A stretch of DNA of 64,000 bases from Actinomycetospora sp. TBRC 11914 (GTDB lineage: Bacteria > Actinomycetota > Actinomycetes > Mycobacteriales > Pseudonocardiaceae). Positions 9,361 through 17,579 of the stretch are shown one piece after another. A model generated the notes under the pieces. That model was not told the DNA's origin and searched no databases. It saw only the letters and a list, made by a program, of their open reading frames with translations. Every line of letters starts with the position of its first letter. The stretch's first letter is position 1. A program made the position numbers and the translations under genes. The DNA is taken from NCBI RefSeq assembly GCF_012933465.1, contig NZ_JABBND010000001.1, forward strand, positions 62,001-126,000. The letters run 5' to 3'.

Positions 9361-9702
9361 TGGCCTGGGCCGGCCGAGGTCGGAGCGCCGAGCGAGGTCG
9401 CCCAAGGCCGCCTCACCGCCCCTGCGCGCGCAGCCGCCGACTCCTTGCGCACCGTTAACTCCGAGCGCGGCCTCGTCCGCCGGTTCGTAGCCCTGTTCTG
9501 CTCTGAGGTCGCCACCTACCTCGACGAGCCGGACCGCCGCGAGGCAGCGCGCGATGACGTGGCGGACAGGCTTGCCGCCGTCGCCCCACGGGTGGTGATC
9601 GCGCACTCGCTCGGCTCGGTTGTCGCATACGAGGCGCTCTGGGCCCGCCACGCGCCAGCCGTGGAGCTGCTGGTCACCCTTGGTGCGTTCAGGGCCACCT
9701 GA
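9361..9702 (+). pseudogene. Fragment of an alpha/beta hydrolase with GHSLGS-like nucleophile elbow
   Basis: The frame reads EVAQGRLTAPARAAADSL, then RRFVALFCSEVATYLDEP and VVIAHSLGSVVAYEALWAR, and stops after VTLGAFRAT. This resembles the C-terminal half of the lipase-like domains often fused to caspase or trypsin modules in actinobacterial conflict proteins. No start codon or N-terminal half is present, and the region after the expected LGSP motif is lost, so it is a remnant. The serine of HSLGS is still present. Confidence 0.55.
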
Positions 9703-10765
9703 ACTAGCCGATCAGGGCACAGGACTACTGGCCGAGGGCAGTCTGAAGCTTTGCCTGGCCCACGGCCCGCTGAAGGCGATCTGGTTCCGACATAGCCCGA
9801 CGAAACTGGACAGCACGGCCATCCACTGGCCGGTCAAGGGCAGCGACACGATCTCTACCTGGCGCTGTGGCCAACCGAGGCCGGCGATGTCGCTGACCTG
9901 CTCGACGCCGTGGACGCCGACGGACGGGGGGCGTGCCAGGACGCCTGGGCGCTCGGACCCAACCAAGCACCTTCTGGATCTGCCCCGATGAGTAGCCCGA
10001 CGATGACCACCGCCTCGAGCGCATCGAGCAGCTCGGGGTAGCCGTGGGCGGGGAGCAAGTAGGTCTCGACCTCGGTGCGTCGCCTACATGCGGGCGGGGT
10101 GACCCTGGTCGAGCCCTACCGCCAGCTCATCGGCACGGCAGCCTCCGGCTCAGCTCCCCGACGGGGTCAGGACGACCTGGCCATCGCCTTCGCCGAAGGA
10201 GCTGTCGTTGATTCGGCAGGTGACGCTCGTGGCGGTCATGACGTGGGTGGCCGAGCTCCCGGCGCCACCGCCGCCGGCCGCCGACGTGCCGCCCGCTCCG
10301 CTGCTGGGTTTCCCACGGTTGACGCCCCCGCCGCCCCCGCCGCCGTTCGCGCCGAGCCCGGAGCCGCCCTGACTCCGGCCGCCACCCATGCCCGACTCGC
10401 CGCCGGCCGCGCCGCCCCTGCCGCCGTCAACAGGAGAACCGTCCCTGCCGTTCTGTCCCGTCCACGAGGGGCTCCGCTGCGGAACCCCGCTGCATCCGGC
10501 GAAGCCGCCCTGCCGTAGTCCATCGGGTCCCCGCTGGGCCCGCCGTCACCGCCCCCGCCGCCGGCTCCTGTGCTGCCAGTCATCCACTGACGCGAGCTAT
10601 CGGCACTGCCCCTCGCCGACCACCGGAACCATCGCTTCTGCAGACGGCAATTAGCGCCTGCGGGCCGGCCGCGACATTGCAGCCTGCTTGCTGTCGCAAG
10701 TGGGCACAGCCACGTGGGGATGAGACGTTAGGGCTGCACCTGAGCAAGTAGTCGAGACTTAGCCC
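9703..10765. other. Degraded stretch, about 1.06 kb
   Basis: Short coding-like snatches occur (for example LYLALWPTEAGDVADLLDAV around 9860-9920), but every frame breaks within about 100 bases. Around 10240-10600 the minus strand is open and very rich in glycine codons (GANGGGGGGGVNRG). Without a supported start, and with shifting frames, I do not call a gene there. Confidence 0.35.
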
Positions 10766-10979
10766 GTGCCCAGCTACATGCACGAACTTCCTGTGGCAGA
10801 CCGCGACTCCGGCACGGACGTCTTCTACCGACTGCCCCAGATCAAGCGGTTGGACTGGCCAGAGGAGGTAGTCAAGCAGTGGCTGTACGACAACGCCATC
10901 ATGTGGCCTTCCTCGCCGGCTATCGAGTCGAGACGTCGACCTTGAGGAGGTCCATTGGGCCTTTGAGCTCGTCCCCTGA
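10766..10979 (+). pseudogene. Small broken gene, N-terminus intact, frameshifted
   Basis: From the GTG at 10766 the frame reads VFYRLPQIKRLDWPEEVV and KQWLYDNAIMWP, then loses sense and stops at 10945. A different frame picks up RDVDLEEVHWAFELVP and stops at 10977-10979. A single small soluble protein of about 70 residues broken by indels is the simplest reading. Such RLPQIxxLDWPxEVVxxWL proteins occur as hypothetical proteins in actinobacteria; no function is known to me. Confidence 0.5.
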
Positions 10980-10997
10980 CCGAGCTCGCCATCAACA

Positions 10998-11465
10998 TCA
11001 GCGTTGAGGACGAATAATGCCGACTATGCCCGCGACGAAGACGCTCGCTAGCAGCCAGCCCAAGATTTGGACACCGAGTTGGCCAACCGACAGGAGTGCT
11101 AAGTAGCCATCACCAGGGCGCACTTTGCACACCTTGTCCGCGCCTCCAGTAACGATTGGAAGGGTCAGCGAAGTGGCGTAAGTTATGCTCTGCGAAAGCG
11201 AACATGGGCGGTCGACGGGCAGACCGGGACTGTCGGTAGCCTGCACTAGCCAAGAGCCGCCTAGGAGAGTACAGAAGGCCACCGAGACGACCATGAGAAG
11301 CGTCAGCCAGTAGATCGCCCGTGCTGGCGTCTCGCTCCCACCACGGGACGGTGAATCTGCCGGGATGTCGTATCCATGGCATGGTCGGCGGGCAGCCGCT
11401 GGCCGGAATTGCGCTCGGAGGCGAGTGCCGGGCCAGATGACTCCGTGGGTCGTTGACCACGTCAT
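10998..11465 (-). pseudogene. C-terminal membrane part of a 'membrane-associated oxidoreductase'-like protein
   Basis: The minus frame ends with two membrane helices (AIYWLTLLMVVSVAFCTLLG and LGWLLASVFVAGIVGIIRPQR), and between them CSLSQSITYATSLTLPIV followed by GGADKVCKV. The C…LPIV…ADxVC pattern and the final AG-(V/F)-(A/V)-GI-(I/L)-R segment match the C-terminal end of large actinobacterial proteins annotated as membrane-associated oxidoreductases. The preceding repeat-rich part of that family is found on the opposite strand, starting at about 11453. No good start exists, so this is best read as a detached and inverted gene end. Confidence 0.55.
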
Positions 11466-12072
11466 CTGGAACGACGAACGCCGACGACCACCAGGCCCAG
11501 GTCGGCAACGAGGCTGACCCAGGTCTGCGGCTCGACCGGGGTCATCTTGCAGAAGGAGGGCAAGACGGGCCAGCAATCGACGTTGCCGATGCGCAGATCG
11601 GGCGCAACTTCGAGATGGTCGCCGGTCGCAGTAGAAGTCCAAATGGACCGGCCATCAATCTCACCGGGACTAGGATCGGAGGGCTTCTCAATATCTCAAA
11701 CCAAAGCGCTTGCTCAAGTGTGTCCGAGGTTGAGGCCGGCGCTCGATGGCCCTCGTCGCTCGACGTGTCGGATGAACGCACCAGCGCGGGCGCCGCTGAC
11801 AGGGGAGACGCCAGCTCGGGAGCGCAAAGCATCTGGACGACGGAAGGGGAACGCGAAAAGTGGCGCCTTTATGCTTGGCGCGCAACTGGTTGGCGGGCGG
11901 ACGGGCAAGTGCTGCTCGAGCACTGCACCTACTCGGGCGTGCCGCAAGGCGTGAGTCGCGATGAGTTGATGAGGTGGATTATCGGGCCTCCAGAGCGCCG
12001 ATACGAGCCGTCAGCCTTTCAGCAACTCGCCCGTGCCTATGACAGGGAGGGCGACCAAGCTGACGCATTGGG
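11453..12072 (+). pseudogene. N-terminal/middle part of the same 'membrane-associated oxidoreductase'-like family
   Basis: The frame contains beta-helix style repeats (GPAIDVADAQIGRNFEM, GPAINLTGTRIGGLLNI), then LLEHCTYSGVPQGVSRDEL, and QQLARAYDREGDQADAL. These match the repeat region and the conserved linker that normally precede a helical bundle and a C-terminal membrane domain. Sense is lost after DALG at about 12072, and the expected membrane part is missing downstream. That part exists on the opposite strand immediately upstream (10998-11465), suggesting an inversion that broke one ancestral gene, or two related broken genes head to head. Confidence 0.55.
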
Positions 12073-12371
12073 ATGCGCGACAGGGTCGCGGAGCCGCTCC
12101 TTCTTCAACGCGCGACAGCACGTCGTCAATAGTACGGGTGCAAGCATCCAAGCTGACGGGATTGAGGTCCGTCGAGACGTCGTCTTCGGACCGGGTTTTG
12201 CACCCACCCCGACGCCGGGGCGGCCCGAGCCCGGGTGGTCGATCACCTGGTCGGCGCGCGGTGACGCCGGGACATCCCCGCGCCGCGGGTGCCGCACGCG
12301 GCACCGTCGCGGCCGCGAGGTGAGCGATCGTCCCGCTCGTGCCCGACTCGAGCAGGACGCGACCCGCGCGG
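12073..12371. other. Junction of the island with core-like DNA
   Basis: No gene is seen in these 300 bases. Composition and coding density change here from the broken-gene island to compact operons, so a right boundary of the accessory region may lie near 12070-12200. I found no direct repeat or tRNA end that would mark an attachment site. Confidence 0.3.
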
Positions 12372-12890
12372 TCAGTGCGACACCCCGCTCGATGCTCCTG
12401 TCTGGTCGGTGGACCGGGTGTCGGCGGAGAAGGCGCGGGTCAGCGCGTCCTGCTGGGTCCGGGTGAGCGTGGTGGCGAGCAGATCGATGTGCGTGTCCGC
12501 GAGGACCTCGCCGACCGCGTCGACCACGGCGTCGTCGGTGAGCAGGAACAGCGCTGACGTGCCGGCGACGATGCGGTCGCGGACCCGACCGAGGAACGCG
12601 TCGGGCAGCCCGACGTGGGCCAGCCCCGCCCCGGCGGCGGCCGTGGACCCGCTGAGCGGGAGCAGGAACACCGTCCCGAACAGCAGGCCCCAGAACGCGC
12701 CGGACAGCGCGGCCGTCCCGGCGGCGGTCCCGGCCTGGTAGGTCCGGGGCCGCGCCGCGTCGGCCGCCCAGGCGACGACGGAGGCGTCGTCGAGGGTGAG
12801 CAGCCGCTGGTTCTGCCGGCGCTCGAGCGGTCGCAGCGCGGTCTCGGCACCGGTCTCGGTGTCGAACGTCCAGATGCTCAGCGTGGTCAT
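12372..12890 (-). CDS. DUF1269-type membrane protein, 172 aa
   Basis: The protein starts MTTLSIWTFDTETGAETAL. It has a predicted N-terminal ferredoxin-like fold that includes LLTLDDASVVAWAAD, a glycine/alanine-rich hydrophobic hairpin (GTAALSGAFWGLLFGTVFLL, about residues 58-80), and a C-terminal half with VRDRIVAGTSALFLLTDDAV. This is the layout of DUF1269 proteins, whose role is unknown though some are stress-linked. It lies downstream of the AfsR/SARP-type regulator gene on the same strand with a 110-bp gap that carries two direct heptamer repeats, so it likely has its own SARP-controlled promoter. Confidence 0.8.
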   Translation of the reverse strand: MTTLSIWTFDTETGAETALRPLERRQNQRLLTLDDASVVAWAADAARPRTYQAGTAAGTAALSGAFWGLLFGTVFLLPLSGSTAAAGAGLAHVGLPDAFLGRVRDRIVAGTSALFLLTDDAVVDAVGEVLADTHIDLLATTLTRTQQDALTRAFSADTRSTDQTGASSGVSH

Positions 12891-12955
12891 GTCGGTGCTC
12901 CGGTCCCGCTGCGGGCGGTGTCCCCGCCCGTCTGCCGACCACGGTGCCGCGGGTC

Positions 12956-12993
12956 CTCCAACGCGACTCCAACTCCGGTCGCGCGGGTTGGAG
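12956..12993 (-). promoter_or_regulatory. Candidate SARP operator upstream of the DUF1269 gene
   Basis: Read on the minus strand, GTTGGAG occurs twice (12967-12973 and 12956-12962) with a 4-base spacer, giving the 11-bp period typical of SARP binding sites. A third copy in inverted orientation lies at 12987-12993. The downstream-most repeat is 66 bp from the start codon at 12890. The same heptamer occurs at a matching distance upstream of the FAD oxidoreductase gene. Confidence 0.6.
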
Positions 12994-13000
12994 CCGCTGC

Positions 13001-15814
13001 TCAGGCCAGGAACTCGACGAGGGCGGTGCGGGCCCCCTCGGCCCGGGCGCGGGCGGCCGTCGTGGCGCCGAGACGGGCGGTGATGGCCGCGAGCAGTGTC
13101 GACATCTCCTCGTCCCGGGGCCACGGCACGCCGGCCGAGCGGTGCTGGGCCTCGGCCGCACCGAGGACGCGCAGCGCCGCGGCGTCCTCGCCGGCCCGAC
13201 CGAGCGCGAGGCCGTAGATCTCCAGGGCGAAGGCGTTGTCGCGCAGGCCCGCATCGGCCGACGCCTGCAGCATCGCGCGCGCCCAGGGCAGTGCCTGGTC
13301 GGGACGGCCGTCCGCCAGCGCGATCGTCGCCGCCCCCGCCGCGGCGCTCCACGCCGTGTACAGGTTGTCGGCGGCACGGGCGTCGTCGTGGAGCGCGGCG
13401 AAGCGCGCCACCAGCTCCGGGCGGGGATCGGCGACGGCCTCGGCGAGCAGCTGCGCGTGCCGGACGACGACGTCGAGCGCCGGGGCACCCGCGGCGAGCC
13501 GCGTGCTTGCGGCCGCCACCTCGGCCAGGACCTCCGCGTCGCCGACCCGGCCCAACGGGCCCGTCGTGACGGCGAGGTCGTCGCACACGATCGCGGCGTC
13601 GTCGCCGGTCAGGGACTCCGCGGCGGCCAGCGCCTCCCGGACGCGAACCCGCCCGGCGGCGGGATCGCCCTGCACGAGCCGGGAGTTGGCGTCGCCGAGC
13701 AGGAGGAGCACGCGGTCGACGGGCTCCGCGAGGGCCGGGTCGGCCTCGACGGTCCGCAGGACGGTCTCGCGCTGGCGGTCGCCCTCCAGGGCCTTGCCGC
13801 TGAACGCCCAGTACAGCCCGAGGCGGGCCACGAGCGCCGCGCCCAACGGGGTGGGGGCGTCGACCAGGGTGCGCTGCACCGTCGCGCGGATCCCGGCGAG
13901 GTCGTCGTCGAGGGCCGCGTACCAGCTCGCCATCGTGTGCGAGCCGAGCCGCGGCTTGTCGCGGGCGAGACCCTCGACCCACGCGTCGCGCCGGGCCGCC
14001 GGGTCCTCACCGGCCCGGTCGGCCTCGTGCACGGCGTGCCCGCGCACCGTCGCGAGCTGGGCGAACCGCGACGCACCACCGGCTCGCGGCGGCCCGAGCG
14101 CCGACAGCATGGAGCGGTGCACCAGCCCGGCGACGGCGTCGACCGCGTCCGTCGTCGTCATCCCGGTCAGCGCCGCCGCGACGTCGACGGTGAACGGGCC
14201 GGGCACGGCACCGACGGCGCGGTGCAGCGCGGCGAGGGGCTCGGGGAGGGCGCGGTAGCTGGTGTCGACGGCGTCGCGGACCGTCCGGTGATGGTTCGTG
14301 CCGCGGCGGCGCCCGACCCGGCTCAGCGTGCTGGCGTCGGCCCGGACCTGGGCGGCGATCTCGGTGAGCGTGTACGCGCGGGCGCGGCCGGCGGCCAGCT
14401 CCAGCGCGAGCGGGAGCCCGTCGACGGCCTCGGCGATGTCGCGGACGTCGACCATCGACTCGTCGTCGCCCACCCCGCCGGGCACGAGCGCGTCGAGCCG
14501 GTCGAGGAACAGCTCGACCGCCGCCGTCGACGTGAGCGGTGCCAGGGCCACGACCTCCTCGCCGTCGACCTCCAGCGGTTCCCGGCTGGTCGCCAGCACG
14601 GCGAGCTGCGGTCCTCCGACCAGTACCTTCTCCACCAGCTCGGCGACGGCGTCGAGGACGTGCTCGCAGTTGTCGAGGACGACGAGCATGCGCCGCGCGG
14701 ACGTGAAGCGGCGCAACGCCTCCGCGGGCTCGGCGGGACCCGAGGCCGGCACCTCCAGCGCGGACGCGATCGTGTCGGGGACCCCCTCGGGGGTGGCGAC
14801 CGTGAGGTCGACGAACCACGACCCGCCGGGCGGCGCGGTCTTCCGGGCGACCTCCAGCGCGAGCCGCGTCTTGCCGCACCCCGCCGCGCCCACGATCGTG
14901 ACCAACCGCCCGGGCACGACCAGCCCCGCGAGCTCGGCCGTCTCCCGTTCCCGCCCCACCAGCCGGCTGCGCGCCTCGGGGAGGTGCTGCGACGGCTCCG
15001 CCCGGGCAGGCGCGACGACGGGCCCGGGTGCCTCGTCACGCAGCAGTTCGGCGTGCAGCGCCTGGAGTTCGGGCCCCGGCTCGACACCCAGCTCCTCGAC
15101 GAGGACGGTGCGGGCGTCGGTGTAGGCCTGCAGCGCCTCGGCGCGCCGCCCGGCGTCCCGGTAGGCCGTCATCCGCAGCAGCCACAGCCGCTCCCGCAAC
15201 GGTTCCTCGGCCAGCGCCGTCTCGAGCTCGCCGAGGGCCTGCTCCGGAGCGCCGGTGCCCAGCAGAGCCCCGATGTGGGTCTCGCGGAGGCCGGCACGGA
15301 CCGCGTCGAGACGGGCGACTGCGGCATGCGCCCAGTCCTGCTCGGCGGCCACGCCGTAGGGCCGACCCCGCCACAGGGCGGCCGCCCGGGTGGCCTGTGC
15401 CAGAGCGCCGGTCGCGTCGCCGGAGGCGAGACGATCGGCCGCGGCGGTCGCCAGCCGGACCAAGCGGGCCGAGTCGGTCGGGTCGTCCCCGGTCAGCACG
15501 AGCCGGTAGCCGCCGGGGTCGCGGACCAGGACCCTCGACGGCTCGCCCCGCGCCCGGCCGGGTTCGAGCACCCGGCGCAGCCGCCACACGTGGGAGTCGA
15601 GCGTCGACACCGAGCGGTCGACGCCGCGCTCGCCCCACATGGCCTCGCACAGCGCGTCCACCCCGACGGTGTGGCCGCCGTGGATCAGCAGCAGCGCGAG
15701 CGCCGACTCCAGCCGGGCGCCCCCCACGGCACTCACCTCGCCGCCCCGTTCGACCTCCAGCCGGCCGAGGTCCCGGAAACGCACGGGCGGCTCGGCGGGC
15801 GTGTCCGTGGTCAT
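13001..15814 (-). CDS. AfsR/SARP-type transcriptional regulator with NB-ARC ATPase domain, 937 aa
   Basis: Domains in order: winged-helix OmpR-type DNA-binding domain (residues about 10-95, with SVSTLDSHVWRLRRVLEP), bacterial transcriptional activator domain (about 100-245), NB-ARC/STAND ATPase (Walker A GAAGCGKT near 310, Walker B MLVVLDNCEH near 375, LPLALELAAGRA as the GxP motif), then a helical TPR-like C-terminus. Proteins of this plan activate secondary-metabolism or stress genes by binding direct heptamer repeats. The ATG at 15814 is preferred over an upstream TTG because the canonical domain starts soon after it; its ribosome site lies inside a strong stem-loop. The FAD oxidoreductase gene lies upstream on the same strand and the DUF1269 gene downstream, both with matching repeats. 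Confidence 0.88.
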   Translation of the reverse strand: MTTDTPAEPPVRFRDLGRLEVERGGEVSAVGGARLESALALLLIHGGHTVGVDALCEAMWGERGVDRSVSTLDSHVWRLRRVLEPGRARGEPSRVLVRDPGGYRLVLTGDDPTDSARLVRLATAAADRLASGDATGALAQATRAAALWRGRPYGVAAEQDWAHAAVARLDAVRAGLRETHIGALLGTGAPEQALGELETALAEEPLRERLWLLRMTAYRDAGRRAEALQAYTDARTVLVEELGVEPGPELQALHAELLRDEAPGPVVAPARAEPSQHLPEARSRLVGRERETAELAGLVVPGRLVTIVGAAGCGKTRLALEVARKTAPPGGSWFVDLTVATPEGVPDTIASALEVPASGPAEPAEALRRFTSARRMLVVLDNCEHVLDAVAELVEKVLVGGPQLAVLATSREPLEVDGEEVVALAPLTSTAAVELFLDRLDALVPGGVGDDESMVDVRDIAEAVDGLPLALELAAGRARAYTLTEIAAQVRADASTLSRVGRRRGTNHHRTVRDAVDTSYRALPEPLAALHRAVGAVPGPFTVDVAAALTGMTTTDAVDAVAGLVHRSMLSALGPPRAGGASRFAQLATVRGHAVHEADRAGEDPAARRDAWVEGLARDKPRLGSHTMASWYAALDDDLAGIRATVQRTLVDAPTPLGAALVARLGLYWAFSGKALEGDRQRETVLRTVEADPALAEPVDRVLLLLGDANSRLVQGDPAAGRVRVREALAAAESLTGDDAAIVCDDLAVTTGPLGRVGDAEVLAEVAAASTRLAAGAPALDVVVRHAQLLAEAVADPRPELVARFAALHDDARAADNLYTAWSAAAGAATIALADGRPDQALPWARAMLQASADAGLRDNAFALEIYGLALGRAGEDAAALRVLGAAEAQHRSAGVPWPRDEEMSTLLAAITARLGATTAARARAEGARTALVEFLA

Positions 15815-15816
15815 CG

Positions 15817-15839
15817 GCTCCCCTCGCACCGAGGGGAGC
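15817..15839 (-). promoter_or_regulatory. 10-bp perfect stem-loop covering the regulator's ribosome site
   Basis: GCTCCCCTCG and CGAGGGGAGC pair perfectly around a 3-base loop, ending two bases before the start codon. On the transcript the GAGGGGAG ribosome site is buried in the stem, so translation would need the hairpin opened. An alternative is a protein operator. Confidence 0.6.
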
Positions 15840-15904
15840 TCGTCGTCACGGTCCCGAATATGGACCAGGCCTGAGCCGGTCCACAACGGGCGCGCTACCG
15901 GGAC

Positions 15905-17260
15905 TCACGACACGGATGCGGGTTCCAGGATCGTGACGCCGGTCCGGAACAGGTTCCGCGGGTCCGTCTCCGCCTTCACCTCCTGCAACCGGGCGAGCGT
16001 CGCCGCGTCGAAGGCGCCGCGGGCGTCGACGGGCCTGCCGTCGGGCCGGCAGGTGAAGTTGAGCAGTGACCGGCCGCCGCTCCACGGCAGCAGCCGCTGG
16101 TAGAACGCGGTCTGGATGCCGGCGGCGTCCGCGAACGCCGGGCCCGGGTAGGCCGAGGTGAACACGTTGAACGCGGCGTCTCGGTGGCCGACGGCGTCGG
16201 GCACGGCGGCCGGGCGGGCGAGGGCGCCACCGAGGTGGCGCAGCTCCAGCATGTGCGGCGTCGACGCGCCGACCTCGGCGAGCAGCACCTCGATCGCGGC
16301 GTCGTCCCACACGGGGAGCACCGCGCCGCCGCAGCTCACCGGCTGCGGGGCGGTCGGGTCGCCGTGGATGGTGCCGAACTCGAGGATCGGCAGGGGCCGC
16401 ACGGTGTCGAGGATCGGGGCCGCCACGGCGCGGAGCGGAGCGATGAGCCGCTCGGCCTCCTCGGGCGCACCGCTGTACGTCACCCGCAGGTGGGCGACGA
16501 AGCGGCCGCGCAGCGGCGCCGGGACGGCCTCGATCGGCGGGAAGGACACGAAGGCCACGGACAGGCTGAGCGCGTCGGGCGCGCCCGCGGTGACGCGGCC
16601 GAACGCGGCCACCAGCTCCGCGGCGCACTCCCCCGGCAGGAACAGCCCGCCGCCGTACAGCGCGTCGCCGGGGACGAGGTCGAACTCCAGCTCCGTCGCG
16701 ACACCGAAGCCGCTGCCGCCGCCGCGGACCGCCCAGAACAGCTCCGGGTCGGGGGCGGCAGTGACGTCGCGGACCTCGCCGTCGGGGGTGACGAGCCGAA
16801 TCCGGCGGACCCGGTCGGCCGCCCAGCCGTACCGCCGGCCGAGCGGGCTCAGCCCACCACCCGTCGTGTAGGACGCCACGCCCACCTCGGGCGACGACCC
16901 GCACAGCGGGATCAGCCCGGCCGGCGCGCAGTGCGCGAGGACCGGCGTCCACGTCGCGCCGCCGCCGACGACTGCGGTGCGCCGCTGCGGGTCCACGCGG
17001 ACCCGGTCGAGCGCGCGGGTGTCGATCAGCACGCCGCCCTCGTCCCCGCCGACCGGGCCGTGGCCCGTCGTGCGGACCACGACGGGCAGGTCGCGCTCGG
17101 CGGCGAACCGCACCGCGGTGACGACGTCGGCCTCGTCGCGGGCGGAGACCGCGACGTCGGGGGTGGGGATCGCGGACAGGTCGAAGCCGGCGCGGGCCGC
17201 GTCGTAACCCGGGGTGCCGGGCGTGAACACGGTGGGGATGGTGTCGAGGATGGTGGACAT
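15905..17260 (-). CDS. FAD-binding oxidoreductase, berberine-bridge-enzyme type, 451 aa
   Basis: The N-terminal half is a PCMH-type FAD domain (VRTTGHGPVGGDEGGVLIDT near residue 62-81, GGGLSPLGRRYGWAADRVR near 135-155, AVRGGGSGFGVATELEF near 180-200). The C-terminus has the BBE-like end PRNLFRTGVTI. The usual His and Cys pair for bicovalent FAD is not obvious: GHGPVGG replaces the common R-G-G-x-H, so attachment may be single or absent. Such enzymes oxidise small or secondary metabolites with O2. The start has AGGAG 8 bases upstream. Three direct heptamer repeats with 11-bp period lie 63 bp before it, implying control by the neighbouring SARP-type regulator. Substrate unknown. Confidence 0.85.
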   Translation of the reverse strand: MSTILDTIPTVFTPGTPGYDAARAGFDLSAIPTPDVAVSARDEADVVTAVRFAAERDLPVVVRTTGHGPVGGDEGGVLIDTRALDRVRVDPQRRTAVVGGGATWTPVLAHCAPAGLIPLCGSSPEVGVASYTTGGGLSPLGRRYGWAADRVRRIRLVTPDGEVRDVTAAPDPELFWAVRGGGSGFGVATELEFDLVPGDALYGGGLFLPGECAAELVAAFGRVTAGAPDALSLSVAFVSFPPIEAVPAPLRGRFVAHLRVTYSGAPEEAERLIAPLRAVAAPILDTVRPLPILEFGTIHGDPTAPQPVSCGGAVLPVWDDAAIEVLLAEVGASTPHMLELRHLGGALARPAAVPDAVGHRDAAFNVFTSAYPGPAFADAAGIQTAFYQRLLPWSGGRSLLNFTCRPDGRPVDARGAFDAATLARLQEVKAETDPRNLFRTGVTILEPASVS

Positions 17261-17322
17261 GGCCGGCTCCTGGGGACGGGGCCGGTCGTCGGCCCGCTCG
17301 GCCACGACGTTGCGCGCCGCAG

Positions 17323-17351
17323 CTCCAAGACCCCTTCAACCCGGCTCCAGC
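17323..17351 (-). promoter_or_regulatory. Candidate SARP operator: three direct heptamers, 11-bp period
   Basis: On the minus strand the heptamers GCTGGAG, GTTGAAG and CTTGGAG follow one another with exact 4-base spacers. They agree with the GTTGGAG pair upstream of the DUF1269 gene. The last heptamer ends 63 bp from the start at 17260. Confidence 0.65.
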
Positions 17352-17579
17352 GGAATTGGAGACGGTCCTGTCACCATCCCGACGTGCTGAGGAGCCCGTC
17401 CGCCCTGCGGTCCGCGCTGGCGCCGCTGCCCGGGCACTGGGGAGCCGCCGATCCGGCGCCCGTGGGCACACGCGGCGTCCACTCACTGCCCGTCTGCGCA
17501 CCTAGGGCCCGTCCGACCCTTTTGTGTCGTTCGCGCCACTGGTACGTGGGGTGGACGACACCACTGAGGGAGGCCGGTC

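Noticed and set aside
10150-10583. Glycine-rich open frame on the minus strand
   Set aside because: Open and repetitive, but it lacks a supported start, changes frame and matches a simple GC-rich low-complexity tract.
12944-15874. Long plus-strand open frame opposite the SARP-type regulator
   Set aside because: Antisense shadow of a high-GC gene; composition is arginine/glycine-rich without motifs.
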